Assembly (NCBI GenBank): GCA_001414485.1
Contig: LLEY01000052.1
Location: 62,001 to 126,000, forward strand
Length of the DNA stretch: 64,000 bases
DNA from: Calycina herbarum
Lineage: Eukaryota; Ascomycota; Leotiomycetes; Helotiales; Pezizellaceae
Reading direction: 5' to 3'
Part shown: positions 11,943 to 24,513 of the stretch, piece after piece
Numbering within the stretch: the first letter of the stretch is position 1
How the letters are laid out: the number at the start of each line of letters is the position of its first letter
Notes under the pieces: generated by a model
Databases searched by the model: none
Seen by the model: the letters and a program-made list of their open reading frames with translations, nothing else
Told to the model about the DNA's origin: nothing
Translations under genes and position numbers: made by a program

Positions 11943-14900
11943 TTGGTAAGATAGGATAGCTTTGCTAAGTTACTTTTGTTTGCGTAGACGTGTACTAACT
12001 TGGCTTATAGACGATCTGATTGATGGGTTTAGGTTGGGAATGATTAATGAATTGTTCTTCTTGCTGATAATTGGGTCTCGCTTTTGGGTTAGGGGGTTTC
12101 TTGTGCTTGGGCGATGCTTGCGGTATGTGATGTGTCTGCTCTAGAGATCACTGTTAGTCTCCTAACCATTTCCGATATGTAAATGCCATAATGGGTTGAT
12201 ATGATGACATCAGCAGGAATAGAGAGAAGCTAATCACCATTAGCTAGTAAATAAAAGCGAGGTCGGGAGTTGGCTCGGCAAACAGTGTACAACTTCGCTG
12301 CTGCCAATGATATACTTGCTTTTGCGGACAACGAAGGTTGTTGGCATGAATTATTCTTCATGGTTGAAGGAAGAGAAGAAACTCGTTCAACTTGCTTTCC
12401 TGGTTTGAAATGTGTAAATGATTCGATTCTGTGGATGAAGATAGGAGTTACTGTCGAAAAGGAGGTTGCTGTCGAATTCTGGGAATGAAATTTCTTGTGA
12501 GAAGAAAGGGGCTACTGGTTTAGTGGTGGTGCTGGTTTGAAATTTCAGTGCGAGATTCCCATTCCACTGGGTTAGGCTTAGGTGCCTATTCGTGATCAAA
12601 CTTTCTGTTGCAGCTTTCTCGCTTGCGACGGTATTGTTATTGATAATTGAACTGTTCCAAAAGCGGGAATTAAGTACGACGCCTCTTGGTGTACTATGTA
12701 TGGTTTTATCCTTCTTCAACTGTTTATCCAGGTTGCCCCCGAGGTGTTCCGAGAAAATAGCTTTGTTAGAAGTTAATTTGCCACCTTCAAGGTCTCTGAT
12801 GAACATGCCTATGTCTAATTTTAATTGAGTTGCCACTTTTTCTTGATCCCTACGCACTACAAGATAGGGCAACATGACCTACGCAATAGATTTGATAGGA
12901 GCAGTAATGTCTCTTTATAACAAATTGAAAATAGCTTTTGTAGACGATGAGAAGACTTTTACGTTAATTGAACCTTGGCAAAATTTGGTGATGAGGTGAT
13001 GCAGCTATCTATTTTCCCTCACTGGTCGGTTTTGGGCACGACAGTGCATAAAGTGGCTACGGATTTTAGATGTCCTGGAATATAAATAGAACACCAGCAG
13101 CGCGTTCTCATAGAGTTGCCTGGGTACGGTGTAATGTTGTAAAAAACGGAACTTTGGGATTGAATAATCTAAGGGAAAAGATATGAGTTATTATATTGGA
13201 GAGTCTGATTTTAAGTATACACATTAATATTGTTTGATATTTCTGAGAGAAGTGAGCGATATTAGTATCAAATCATAAGCTGCTGTCGAATCTTGAAAAT
13301 AAGTTGTGTTTTTGGGTGTGCTTGTTGGTTTAGCGAGCGGGTAATTGGGGAGGAACGTGGTGGGAGAGCACTGGTTTAGAAGCAGAGGTTTTTAGCTGAG
13401 GTTGCAGCTGTTGCTTAAGAAGCAAGCTGCATCAAATGCACCCATGACCTTAGCTCTTTTCCGCTCTTTCTTCTCGTGAATGTCTGAGCTCCATGTAATT
13501 TCAACTTCTCCAAGTTAATTTTCATGGATACGAACAGGTTGAGTCTTATATTCCTTGGAACTTGATGAAAATCGATGATGGGAAACATAGGGTGGTTTTA
13601 TTTTTGAATGGCAACTGTTCTTTTCCCAATACTGCAAAATTTAAGTATTAAGTTGGATGCGAGGGGATTGTATATAAACATATTTCATAAAATGGAGAAC
13701 AGGGACATGAATGGCCACCAGAAAAAGAACTGGGTTCTGTGTGTTCTTGTAGTGATATGGTGAGTTAGAGTTGATAAGTTTAAGGGAGAATATGTACGGT
13801 AATTGTTGTTTGGGAGTAGGGTTTGAGGATGTGCGTATGATCGAATGGTGTTTAGAGGGATTGGAGGGCTGCTAATGTCGAATTCTGAGTTGTTCTCGAA
13901 TCCTGTATGGCTTCCACGTGAACTGTTCTCTTTTCTCGGTTGGTAGTCTAGAAAAGATGGCCATTTTCTGTTAACAAAACTATTGAAAGTTGAGAGTGCT
14001 CTCTTCAAGTCAATGTTGTCTCTCAGGTGCGACGCGAGCTGGCGCGAGATCGCGTGAAAGTATGGTGTTGAGTTCCAGGTGATGGTTCTGCGAGGTAGAT
14101 AGCATTAATAATAATTGTTGGGGGTGGGGGAGAGACGTATTGGGCATAATGGTTTGAAGTACTTTGGGATATTTTATTGGGGAGCTTTTGTTGGGAAGGT
14201 TTCAAGTAGTCATTTAGAAATTATGGCCATTCTTTCTTCCACCAATGCCATCTTCTATAATTCTCCCAGGTCATCTCGAATGACTGTTTTGATTCTTCTG
14301 GGTGTTCTCGTACATCACTTAGTAGAAAAGAGAACTTTAGAAGAGAGTCTCTAGAGTAGAGTGTATGTACAGATTAGGGCACGTTGTTGGGGGGGGGGGG
14401 GGGGGGGGGGAATCTTGAGAACAAATTTCATTTCGAAGAGCTTCTGGAGAGATCTGAAGGCCTTTGAAAGCCGTGAGCAACAAGAGAACAATGACTGCTC
14501 AGTTTCTCAGCGTACTGTGGATTCTTATACTTGTTCAACGGTTTCTCATCCGGATGCATAGACGGCCCAGAAACCTTGATCAGTTCTATGGGTCTATGAC
14601 TATCTTTAAAGTATCTGTGATAGGTGATTCGACTTAGTCTTTCCCGAATCATATGCAACTAGGTTTTCGTTGTCCTAGTGGAGAAGTTGGCATAAACTAT
14701 GGACCATTTTGAGCGAGATTATGTGGCTTGACTTCTTGCTTAGGTTAGGTTTAGATACAAGAATTGAAAATCAACGAAACGGGGAAAGACCTAGATTACG
14801 AGGAAGATAGCCTAAATGTTGACCATCCAAGATGGTGTACGAGTATGAAGATGGAAGAAAGACTGAGTTTAAGATACAAATATCGATAGTTGCCGATATC

Positions 14901-15093
14901 AAACTCTTCATTGAAGATTCATAGTGATTTCCCCACAAACAACTCCCCATACATTAAACAAAGGAAGAGGTTATATCTCGCTTGAATTATACATTACATC
15001 AGGGGTAAAATGCCGAGTGCATTGTCCGTCGTGCTAATTGAGAAAAAGTGAAATTTGTATTCCTGATTCTGAAGTTCCCCCAAATGGTTGATC
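11943..15093. other. Gene-free stretch of about 3 kb with a 22-G run
   Basis: No supported gene. The longest frame, 162 codons on the minus strand (12875-12387), starts at ATG but has no recognisable domain and no coding-like context. AT-rich, with scattered TATA-like words. The homopolymer at 14389-14410 is listed separately. Some of this stretch may be the 3' region of the 1036-aa gene and downstream sequence of the STAND receptor. Confidence 0.5.
14389..14410 (+). repeat. Poly-G homopolymer (22 nt)
   Basis: Twenty-two consecutive G residues (poly-C on the other strand) in a non-coding stretch. It can in principle fold into G-quadruplexes and is prone to length errors in sequencing and assembly, so the true length may differ. 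Confidence 0.9.
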
Positions 15094-18000
15094 TCAAAGA
15101 CGCCGTCGAAATGGTTTCCCTAGAGATTCAACCTGTCTTCCCTCATTTTCTTCCAGCATCTTCCGTAATTCTTCTGTACAGTCATTCTCGTTTATCGCAT
15201 ATATGGACACATCCTCTGTCATGATTTTTCGTATGTTGGCGCCTTGGTGGAGAGGAAGACGCCATGGCCTTTTGGGGATAGTTGAAGTAGCTTCGGTACT
15301 GATGGAAGTATCAGGGGGGTAAGTTGAGGAGCTTGTAGAGTTGGTTTCGTTTTTGGTAGATAGTGAAGGGGAGTCAACAGAAGGATCCGAGGACTTGTCC
15401 TGGCTTGCTGATTTCTTGGCTTCCAGTGCGTCGAGATGTTGACTAAGAATCTTGATAACATTCTGATGTCCGTTTTCGATAGCTAGAAGTTCGGGTGTCA
15501 TGCCGTGGATATCAGGTTCATTTGGTTTACAACCAGCTTCAAGGAGCGCTGTGACAATTTCATGGAATCCATTCTTTGCGGCATGATGGAGTGCCGTCTG
15601 ATGATCGATTCCATCCACCAGCTCCAGGTCTGCTCCATACTCGTGGAGAAGCTTTACTGTGCTCAATCGGTTGAAAATTGTAGCTAAGTGTAGTGCAGAA
15701 TAACGGTGTGCCGATAACGTCGGTGCGTTTACGTTTGCAATTAACTTGTTCTTGTGGAGAAAGGTAATAGCGGGATCAACTCCAGTCCAAGCTGCTATAT
15801 GCTGCGGAGTGAGATCTTTGATCGCAGCGAGCTCATTTAGAAACACCCCCCTAACCCGCGGTGTAGCTGTAGAGGTGTTCCAAGATATGTTGTATAAAAG
15901 TAGTCGATTCCGAACTTCATTTTTCCGGGAAAGCATTGAGAAGTGTGCCACTGTCCAACCATTGTCTGTCATGAAGCCGGTAACGTTATCATTCCACAAA
16001 ATGTTTAAGAGTTCTTCGTTGCAAGAATGAACAGCAAGCAGAAGCGGAGTACAAAAATGTCTACCTTCCTTATCCCGAATTTCCTGACTGAATTTCAAAC
16101 CGCGTTGTTGGAGTTTTTTTATAATCGTATTTTGTCCTTGTATTATTGCAAAGTCGAGCAGCCCTAATTCAATCACTTTCGTTTCGTTCAGGTGAGTATT
16201 GGACTTCATATTCTCCTCAACAATGTCCCAGCGCTTGGCACACGCGGCTACAAGGCATGGTGTACGCCCTTGAGCATCTATTGCAGATATGTTCGCGCCC
16301 TTATCAATCAAATAAGAACTAATACTCCATTGGGCTTTTCTTGAATCATGTGCGATATGAAGAGGGGTTGCATCACATTCTGGAAGTAATGCGTCTACAT
16401 CTGCCCCCAGTTCGACGAGCGTTCGAACAACAGGGAGGAAGCCAACTCTTGATGCCAAATGCAGAGGGTAGAATGTCTTTGAAAATGACATCTTGATATC
16501 GACACCCGCTCCAACCAGCAATTCGACGGCAGCGGGGTTTTCTGACAAGATAGCCAGCTCAAGGGGAGTTTGACCATTGCGCGTTGGTAGTTGTAGATTC
16601 CCAACTTTCTTCTCCAGAAGTAGTTTTAGCATCGTCTGATTTTTTCTTTCTTTCACGGAATAGTGTAATAAGCTATAACCATGAGCATAATTCAAGGTAT
16701 GTACTGGAGTTTTGGTGCGGGACAATAGAGCCTGAGCAATCACCTCAGTGCAACCGATTTCCGCTGCAGTTTCTATGGGCGTTATATTGCGGAGCCGCTC
16801 TCTTTCGTCAACGTTAACCGCTTGCAGAGTAAGCAGATTATCAGCTGTTCTCATGCTGGACTGAGTTATTGAAAACCCGAGCGGCGTCATCCCGCTAGCT
16901 GACAATTCATTGAGAAATTCTCCTGGGACATTGTTGATGACAAATTTTGTGACCAGATCGAAGTTCTTCCCCAGCCAGGTATGCCCTAAATTATCCCTTC
17001 TATCTGATTCAACGCACATTTCCCATAGATGATCGAATGGGCTCTCCCCCCGGCTTTTAGCATTTATTGCTCCCCCAGAGGCGACAATAGCTCGAAGCGT
17101 GTCAAAAAAGTCTTCTTGTACAAGCCGTAGGTCATCCCACTTGCGCAAAAAAAGATAATGCAACGCTGTTCGACAGTTATCATCAACCAAAGTAGCATCT
17201 GCTTTGTGGCTAAGCAAGTGCCTTATGTTAAGTATAAAGCTTTTGCTTTGGGGATTGGTGGGTTGATGGTGGTTTTCGAACAGACTTTTGCAAAGACCCT
17301 CTGAATAAATCATTAGCGGTGTCGACCCATTGTTATTCTTGAGGTTTATGTTGATTTGTTCCTGACCACACAAAAGCTGAGTGCAGGCGGTTGAACTCAT
17401 CGTGAAATGTAAAGCAGAGGATCCATCGACGGTTTGCACATTGGGATCTTCGCCTGCAAGCAGCAAAGCGGCGAGTTTAGCCTCCGCGCCGTTGTTCGCA
17501 GCTTCGTGGATGGCATTCCATCCGGTGGGCTGAGACGAGTTGTCCGTAATACCAATATCAATCAGATAATCGAACACCTCCTTAAACTCAGAAGCTGTTG
17601 CGTTGTATAATATGGAAGTCCCATCTGCATTTACTGTATCCGTAGACAGTCCGCGACCAAGAAGAAGTTTCAACGCAAGTGGAGTTTCTCGAAATGCCGA
17701 TATACCTAAGAGATTGTCACCATCCTCTGAAGAAATTCCCGCGAGGTCTTCAGTTTCGTACTTGTCTAGTAAGAACTCGACGTTATGGTCAGAACCCGAC
17801 TGCATAGCATATTCCAAGATGCTGGGGCTGTAGGACAAAATTGATAATGGAAGCTGAGGAGCTTTGTTTTCCATGAGTGGGTATAGTTTCTGGAGAAGAC
17901 CCTCGTGTGTTGGATTTGCCGCTGCCAAATGAATGGGGAGCTCGCCCTTTTCGTTTCGTATTGTGAAATCTCCCCCATAATCAAGGAGCCTCTCGACGTT

Positions 18001-21000
18001 GTGCACGACAGTTTCAAAGTCAAAATTTACATCTTTTACGGCAATGTGTAGCGCCGTCCAGCCATCCTCGTCAGGAATATTTGGATCTGCACCGTGGGAT
18101 AATAGCAGGTCCAAGCAGCTATCTTGCTCATTTTCCAGCACCACTGCAATACACTTGGTCAATATTCGCGAAAAGTCCTTTTCGTTGACCAGATAAGCTA
18201 TAGAAGATATCAAAGATGCCAGCTCGGATTCCATTCCATGCTCGGCAGCTTGCATAAACAATGCTTCAAATACTTTCAATCGATCTTCCGGTCTCATATT
18301 TGCCATTTCAGCATTGCTCTTTTTTGCTGCTACCAAGTCAACGGTGAAAACTCTCTTGGAAAGCTCAAGGAATCTTTCTTTGCAGCTTTCTGGAACATTT
18401 TGGTAAGACACAGCGGAGAAGAAAGTGACTAAAGTAGAGTACTCGTCTTCATCGGAATTTTCTAACATCTCTTGAACGACTTCTAAAGTAGAATTTTCGA
18501 TAGCTGTTCCATCCCTGGATAGTTTGCTAATCAGGATCTCGTCAGAGTAATTGCAGCGCAGTGCTATTGCTATAAGAGGGACATTGTTATATGGGCTGGC
18601 ATCAATATTAGCGCCTGTGTCTATGAGCTTTTTGGCAATTTTGGTCTGCTCCGATGGGTCGAAGTCCATCGCGTACCAGTCCTCAAGTATCGACGTCTCG
18701 TCCAACACCCTGAGCCCTTGCAGCGCACAATTCAGTGGTGTGCCAACAAGAGATGTACGATTGATATCACAACCCTGGTGTATAAGCCACGAGCAAACTT
18801 CTTCTAGTGAAAGAAGGGCAGCCCAATGCAAAGTCGTGGTATTTGAAAATGAGACCCGCCAGCGTCTCTGTAGAATATAGGCTGCGATTTCATAGGAGAA
18901 CCATAAAAAGTGGTTCGACTTCTGGGGAAGAAACAACTTATGTGTGAGTTGAACTATTTCATGTTTCTCGAGTTGTCCTCGAAGGTGGCGATGCCAGTGA
19001 TTAGCGGCGTAGCGACAGAATGGATATTGTCGTGATTGTTGGCTAAACAAATGAACCGGCGTCTCTTCGAAGATAATTGTATCGTGGTGGTCAAAAATCG
19101 CATCAGACGGCGGAGCTTTGCCCAATTCGTCCGAGAGAAGATACGTCAGACAGGTTTGGCCAATATTTAGATGGGCTTCATTTTCGGATAGAGCGAAAAC
19201 TGAAACTTTTTCTGTGTTCATTGTTGAGATTGAGAGTAAATATTCCTTGACTGTGAAATGCGCAAATTCAATCCCATCTTTCGACTCTTGACGGCGGATG
19301 AGACTACTACCTATAATTGGAGAGTTGGTATCATTTTGTCTTCAGAAGCTTCGGTGCAAAAAAGAAAAAGAAAAAGGAGAAGAACAAGGCGGGATAGAGG
19401 ATCTTACACCATGCCAAGAGATCATCCACAGATGGAACAGTAGAAGGGTCCAAACTGCTGTCTCCGGGGTTTACAGAGACAGCGACGAGAAACCCCTCAC
19501 TGTCTAGATTCTCTCCAGAGAATGCAAGCCATTGAAATGTTCTCGCAACAAAGGTATGAATATCGTTATGTCGTTCAAGGACTCGGTGAAGAATACGTTC
19601 GTATGTCTCATCAAGGCCACGGGGCAAATTATCTAATGCCTTCGATCTTGCCCTGTCATTTGGGAGTTCACAAAGGTGATCGATTTGGCATGCAACCCAC
19701 CGAAACCTACAGAGGTTAGCAATCAAAGTGGTTGAGGTCGTGCCAGTGTTGCCAGCAGTGACTTACATCCCCTCTGCCCCATTAATGAGCCTGTTCATGA
19801 TCGTCTCCTTGAGATCCAGGTCTTTGATAGAAAGTTGTTTCTTCTTTGTTCTTTTTTCGATTTCAGACGCAACGTACAAAGCCAAGTCGCTACTTTGAGC
19901 CACGATGGAGACCTTTTTATATTCGCTCAGGCTCAGACAATCCTCAATATCCGTCTCCTTACGGCTGGCATATATTGTTTTAGTTTTGCTGTTCTCCAGA
20001 CGTATCCGCCGAAGGAGATCAATAGTGTCCCATCTATCCCCAGCAATCTCATCCAATCCGTCAATAACTACGGTGGCAGAGGTGAACAAGTCCATGGTTT
20101 TGTGAAGCTGTTCAAGTAGAGGCTCCGGGTCTGGCGATCTGTATCGACCGACAGGCTGGCGATGATTTTCGTAGAAGAGATTCAATAGTTGAATAGCCTC
20201 CTCCTTTTGTAGAACCAACTGTTTAATAATGGAGCCGAGAATGTAACTTGGATGATGCGTGTTGGTGTCCTTATAATCGCAGTAGTAATAAGCGAGTCCT
20301 ATCCAACTATTAGCTAACTTTTGCCAGAGACCAAGGAAAAGGTTTAGCGTTCGTCACCTTCATCGTATCCAATTTTCCTTTGCAGTTCCTGAATTATAGT
20401 TGACCTATTGTTTGTTAATAAGTTGTGACTGGAACTGAGGTACTTTTCTTACATTAGGATCGTTTTTCCTGCGCCGGCTAAAATGCTACTTGCTTAATAT
20501 TATAGACATGGACGTGGAAGAGGATCGACGTACGAATACCGTGAATCCAGAGTCCAGAATTGTTGCTCAATTGCCACTCTTGAAACTCATCACCATCTAA
20601 GAACCAAACCCCAGTACCCGCCTGTCTCAAACACACAGCCGATTTTTGGTTTCTTTCTGGGTCAATGTTCATCGGGCATAGCCAATCCAACATTTTCAGT
20701 CGCTCTTCATCTGTATTCACAAGGTTAGAGATACATCAGCAGACTGTGAGTTAGAAAACCTACTCATATTGATTTCTTTTCTTTGTAATCTATCTTCTTC
20801 AAGTCCCCTCTTCACTTTTGATAAATCATTGCCAATGGTATCTTGTCGTGCGAGGAGCCGAATGAGAGCGGACAGTTCGTCCGCATTCAACGCTAACGAT
20901 AGCACTTCTCGGTGCCCCTTGACTTCCTCGAGCAATATCTTAGTCTCTGACTGAGCTAAAGGCCACTTCATGCGATTTTTGACTTGTTGAACCGACCCCG

Positions 21001-21433
21001 TTGACGTTGAAACCTCAAAATTATCCAGTATTTTTGTGATCTTCTGGAGTGTTCGATAACAGGCTTCGACATGGTTGATCCGAGTCGTAGAAACAAATGC
21101 GGTATTACCCCTTTCCAACCCTTCTGCTATGTTTCTGAGACTATGAAGAGTTCCATAGAGAAGGTTGGTTTCGTTGATCAAATTTGCTATAGCCTTGTCT
21201 GCATCTCGGACCGCCGAAACGAATTTGTATCCTCTCCTGATCACAATATCCGCGATAGTTATCAAACCTGCAACACTTGCTGATATTGAAGTGGATCCGC
21301 CATTTTGGGTAAACCGAAAACAGACCAGATGAAGTAAAACTGAATTGAGTGAGCTCGAGGAAAGACGGACGGATAATATATACGGTCGCAGCTTATCGAG
21401 GCTGAGGGCTAGGCTGGATCTGAGGCTTTTCAA
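15094..21433 (-). CDS. STAND receptor: N-terminal domain, NACHT, ankyrin repeats (start damaged?)
   Basis: Fungal NLR-type receptor of the kind implicated in heterokaryon incompatibility and innate-immunity-like signalling. Seven exons join in frame to about 1988 codons: 21433-20764, 20710-20534, 20477-20453, 20404-20358, 20298-19767, 19706-19408 and 19310-15094, with introns of 48-97 nt. In order: a helical N-terminal domain (ISASVAGLITIADIVIRRGY…) of the SesB/HeLo-like STAND class; a NACHT NTPase with P-loop HGIPGAGKTIL (codons split by the 20478-20533 intron), Walker B VVIDGLDEIAG near 20050, and GAEGMFRWVACQIDHL; the winged-helix end with EFAHFTVKEYL near 19250; then a long array of ankyrin repeats (for example DGWTALHIAV, NGQTPLELAI, TPLHIAHD). 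The frame opens at 21433 only with TTG; there is no in-frame ATG before the N-terminal domain. An out-of-frame ATG at 21303 would start a canonical N-terminus if one T were added near 21289. All other exon joins are intact. Confidence 0.88.
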
Positions 21434-22084
21434 TTATTTGGTGGGTAACACACAACTTCTATTGGGCATCTACAGGGACGGGAAATTCTTCTCCGCGAAA
21501 AATCAATTGCCCGAAATAGAAAAGAGAAAGGCAAACCAATGTCGACAGCAAATAAATTAAATGAAAAGTTCCATTACTTTGGCTATGGTAAAAATCGTTT
21601 TTCTCCTTCGCAATCTGGAGAGAAAACGACAATAGCCTAAGTATTGCGGCTCTATCAGGAGAGTCTCACATAAATTTCCCAATGCCAAAAAGATAGAACA
21701 ATAATGGAAGGGTTAAGAAACGTCGCATATACACTCGTCACTTGACAGAGAAACTGACCATACTCGTTGCTGCTGCCCCCAGCTTTCTGAAAGTGCGTCT
21801 ATTCATACCCCTATCGTACAACAAACTAAGACCGTCAGGCCTATGCAAATGCTGCCCAAGAACCCCAAATATACATTACAGCCCCAAAACGCCTGGCTAT
21901 GTCGAATACAGAGGGAAGATTTCGAGACCTACGCTCAAGCTGAGAGTGTCCTATACGGACAACTTCGTGCCCAGCTCCAATACCTCCCTTCACCCAAGTT
22001 GTCTATCAGGTAGTGCCAATCTGATACCAATCACCCAAATTGTTTACCACCATCCCCATCGCCATTTTCCTCCATTACTTCTCG
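21434..22084. other. Upstream region of the STAND receptor
   Basis: About 650 bp between the receptor gene and the PAM16 stop codon. Only short ORFs, none with a domain. It presumably contains the receptor promoter. No element is recognised. Confidence 0.45.
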
Positions 22085-22585
22085 CTACCGATCTTTATAC
22101 ACCTTAGGTTTCCACCCTTCCCTCAACTCCGCATCATTCTTCGCCATCTCCTCCGCCGCCCGCACCTCACTCTCTATCCGCTCCCTCGCCCTCAGAACCT
22201 TACTCTGCAGATAGAAACTGCCCCCCTTCTTCGGATCATTGACATCGAACAGGCGCTTGAATCGTTCCGTCACATCCTCCATGTTCGTTTGCCCTCGCAC
22301 TGGTGGTTTGACGTTTAGGATTTTGCATGCTTCTTCGAGGGTGAGGCCGTTGGAGGCGAATGCGCTCGCGCCACCGGGGTTGTTCTTGTTGGCTTTTTGG
22401 TATTGGGAGGATGCGGAGGCTTGTTTCCATGCTTCTGAGCAGGCGCGACCGAAGACTCGTCCGCCGGTTATGATTACTTTTGTTACTATTCGGTGCGCCT
22501 GGGGGTTGGGTTAGTATATGTTGGGGCAAGAGAGGTTGTTTAAGGAAGCAACTGATTTGAAATTGGGAAAGGGGTAACAAACCAT
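22085..22585 (-). CDS. PAM16: Mitochondrial import motor subunit PAM16/TIM16
   Basis: J-like protein that binds Pam18 and tunes Hsp70 activity in the presequence translocase motor at the matrix side of the inner mitochondrial membrane. Exon 1 is only the start codon (22585-22583); an 84-nt intron follows (GTTTGT … CAG), then exon 2 (22498-22085), giving 138 aa. The N-terminus MAHRIVTKVIITGGRVFGRA is characteristic of the family. Residues 50-120 form the degenerate J domain: LTLEEACKILNV, then FKRLFDVNDPKKGGSFYLQS, in which the HPD motif of true J proteins is replaced, as is normal for Pam16. The tail (EVRAAEEMAKNDAELREGWK) is charged. Length fits the family. It is divergently transcribed from YIP1, with 357 bp between starts. 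Confidence 0.94.
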
Positions 22586-22942
22586 GATTTGATTATGATA
22601 TAGCGGAAACCAGAGTCTTGACCCGAATTCAGTGTCTCTTTGATAAATGAACAGTTGAAGGTCAATGAGCCGGATTGTTGCTGTCTTGAACCTCAACTTT
22701 TTTCCACAACTCGGAGATTTCCACCCATTATCCCGACCACCAACCTAAACTTACCTAATCACTTGCCACTTTAACCTACACCACGCCGCTTTTGACAACA
22801 CTGAGCCTCAAGAAAACACATCTGTATTATCACAGCTGCCTGCCCCAAACCACCCTCTAGCTCCCAAATATCTGGCAACACTCTCCTTCACGCCAGCAGC
22901 TACCTCTCACCCCCAATAATACACCCAAAACACTCTCCAGAA
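22586..22942. promoter_or_regulatory. Bidirectional promoter region of PAM16 and YIP1
   Basis: 357 bp between the two divergent start codons. The YIP1 side is C/A-rich and pyrimidine-rich (CACCCCCAATA near 22911), typical of fungal leaders. No individual factor site is claimed. Confidence 0.6.
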
Positions 22943-23907
22943 ATGTCACAATTCTTCCAACAACCACCGCCTAATGCGCCATACGGTGGAAACTCAGCGC
23001 AAAACCTCCAGTTCTATCCATCCTCATATACACCCAACCCAGTATCCGGCCACGCAACCCCCTCACAAGCCCAATACGGGTATGGCGCACCACAAGGCTC
23101 ACCAGGCTATGGTGCTCCAGGTGGTGGATTTAATTCAGGCTTTGGCGGACCAGCAGGAGTGAGTGGCAGAATGGGAGAGCAAGGTGGATTAAGAACAGGC
23201 TGGTTAGCAGCATTTGGCACAGAAGGATATGATGGCGAACCACCATTACTGGAAGAACTAGGAGTAAATTTTGCGCATATACAAAGCAAGGTAATTGCCC
23301 CCCTCCATTTCAAAGTATCGAGGGGAATTAATTAACATGGGAATTGAAGACATTAGCGGTACTCAACCCCCTCGCCCAAATCGACCAACACATCATGGAC
23401 GACTCCGACCTCGCAGGCCCAATTCTCTTCTTCCTCCTTTTCGGAACCTTCCTCCTCTTTTCAGGAAAGGTCCATTTCGGATACATCTACGGCCTCGCCC
23501 TCCTGGGCTCCTTCTCCCTGCACTTAATCCTCTCCCTCATGTCGCCCCCTCTAGAACCCAGCTCCTCCTCGCCCCAAGCGATTTCTCAATCTTCGCATCT
23601 CTCCAGCACACTCACATTCCTACGCTCAGCATCTGTACTAGGCTACTGCCTCCTACCATTAGTCCTCACAAGTCTAATCGGCATAGTCCTACCAATGGAT
23701 GGAATAATGGGCTACGTATTGACGAGTTTGGCAATTGTGTGGTGCACATATAGTAGCTCAGGGATGTTCTGTGCGGTGGGAAGGATGCGAGGGATGAGAG
23801 GGTTGGTTGCATATCCATTGGCGTTATTCTATGTGGGATTTGGGATTATGGGGATTTTCTCAAGTAGAGGGAGTAAACTGGCGGGAAAAGTTGGGGCGGC
23901 CTTGTGA
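22943..23907 (+). CDS. YIP1: YIP1-family Golgi membrane protein
   Basis: Multispanning protein that works with Rab GTPases (Ypt1/Ypt31) and Yif1 in ER-Golgi vesicle traffic. Two exons (22943-23290 and 23350-23907), phase-0 junction, 301 aa. Residues 1-75 are a Gln/Pro/Gly/Tyr-rich disordered cytosolic tail. Then comes the Yip1 motif region GYDGEPPLLEELGVNFAHIQ, followed by KTLAVLNPLAQIDQHIMDDS and DLAGPILFFLLFGTFLLF. Five hydrophobic segments follow, including VHFGYIYGLALLGSFSLHL and GIVLPMDGIMGYVLTSLA. The motif with ELGVN and the D-DLAGP start of the membrane domain are diagnostic of Yip1/YIPF5 rather than the Yip2-4 groups. The 59-nt intron has AATTAAC as branch site. Intact. Confidence 0.93.
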
Positions 23908-24513
23908 AAGAAGAAAAGAAGAGCTTGGGTTGATATGAATGTTATGAGGAGTAGGCGGTACAGTCTTGTAGGAATAGATGGGACGGGGGTAATGCACAAA
24001 GAGGACTTTGTTGGTCATTGCAGCGTACTTCTGGCATTTTAGCGCAAAGCGTTTGCTGGGTACTAGAAAGAATACTATCACATTCAGAATCACAAGTAAG
24101 AGTTTGTTTGGAAAACGGTGTAGATGGTAAAAGAGTCGTGCTTTTCTCTAAGTACACCTGACTTTGCAAGTAATGTTCAAAAAGTCCAGGGAGATCGTTT
24201 AGAAGAATCGGAAAGCTTTAATTCTTCTAAACGCTTTCGTACAATAGTTGAAATTGTGTAAAAGTTCCTAAGGCAATGAGTTTTTGAGGTCACCGCTGCA
24301 ACCTTTTTAGTGGAAAAGCATTTGTCAAGTATCCCCAAATGTTATCAAATCACATCACAATCCCAAAACTGTTTAGGTAATACCTCTGATTGAATAATGA
24401 ACTCTTATACACCTTCCCACCAATTTCCATATCGCCAATGCCTCAGGTATGCCAATCCATATACGCCTTCCCATAGTAAAGCGCCACCAAGAACAAATAC
24501 AGGTTCACTCGAT
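23908..24513. other. Convergent 3' region, no gene seen
   Basis: About 600 bp between the YIP1 stop and the stop of the convergent peroxin gene. Only short ORFs. An approximate inverted repeat around 24192-24232 (AGAAGAATCGG and AATTCTTCTAAACG) could form a hairpin at transcript ends. Nothing else seen. Confidence 0.45.

Noticed and set aside
12387..12875. 162-codon minus-strand ORF with ATG
   Set aside because: No domain, no splice-supported extension and low-complexity composition; not distinguishable from chance.
15094..19221. Ankyrin ORF as an independent gene starting at its ATG (19221)
   Set aside because: The frame continues upstream to the acceptor at 19310 with EFAHFTVKEYL and joins the NACHT exons in phase.
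19331..19405. Poly-Phe C-terminus of the short NACHT ORF
   Set aside because: Intron sequence read through; the splice at 19408/19310 removes it.
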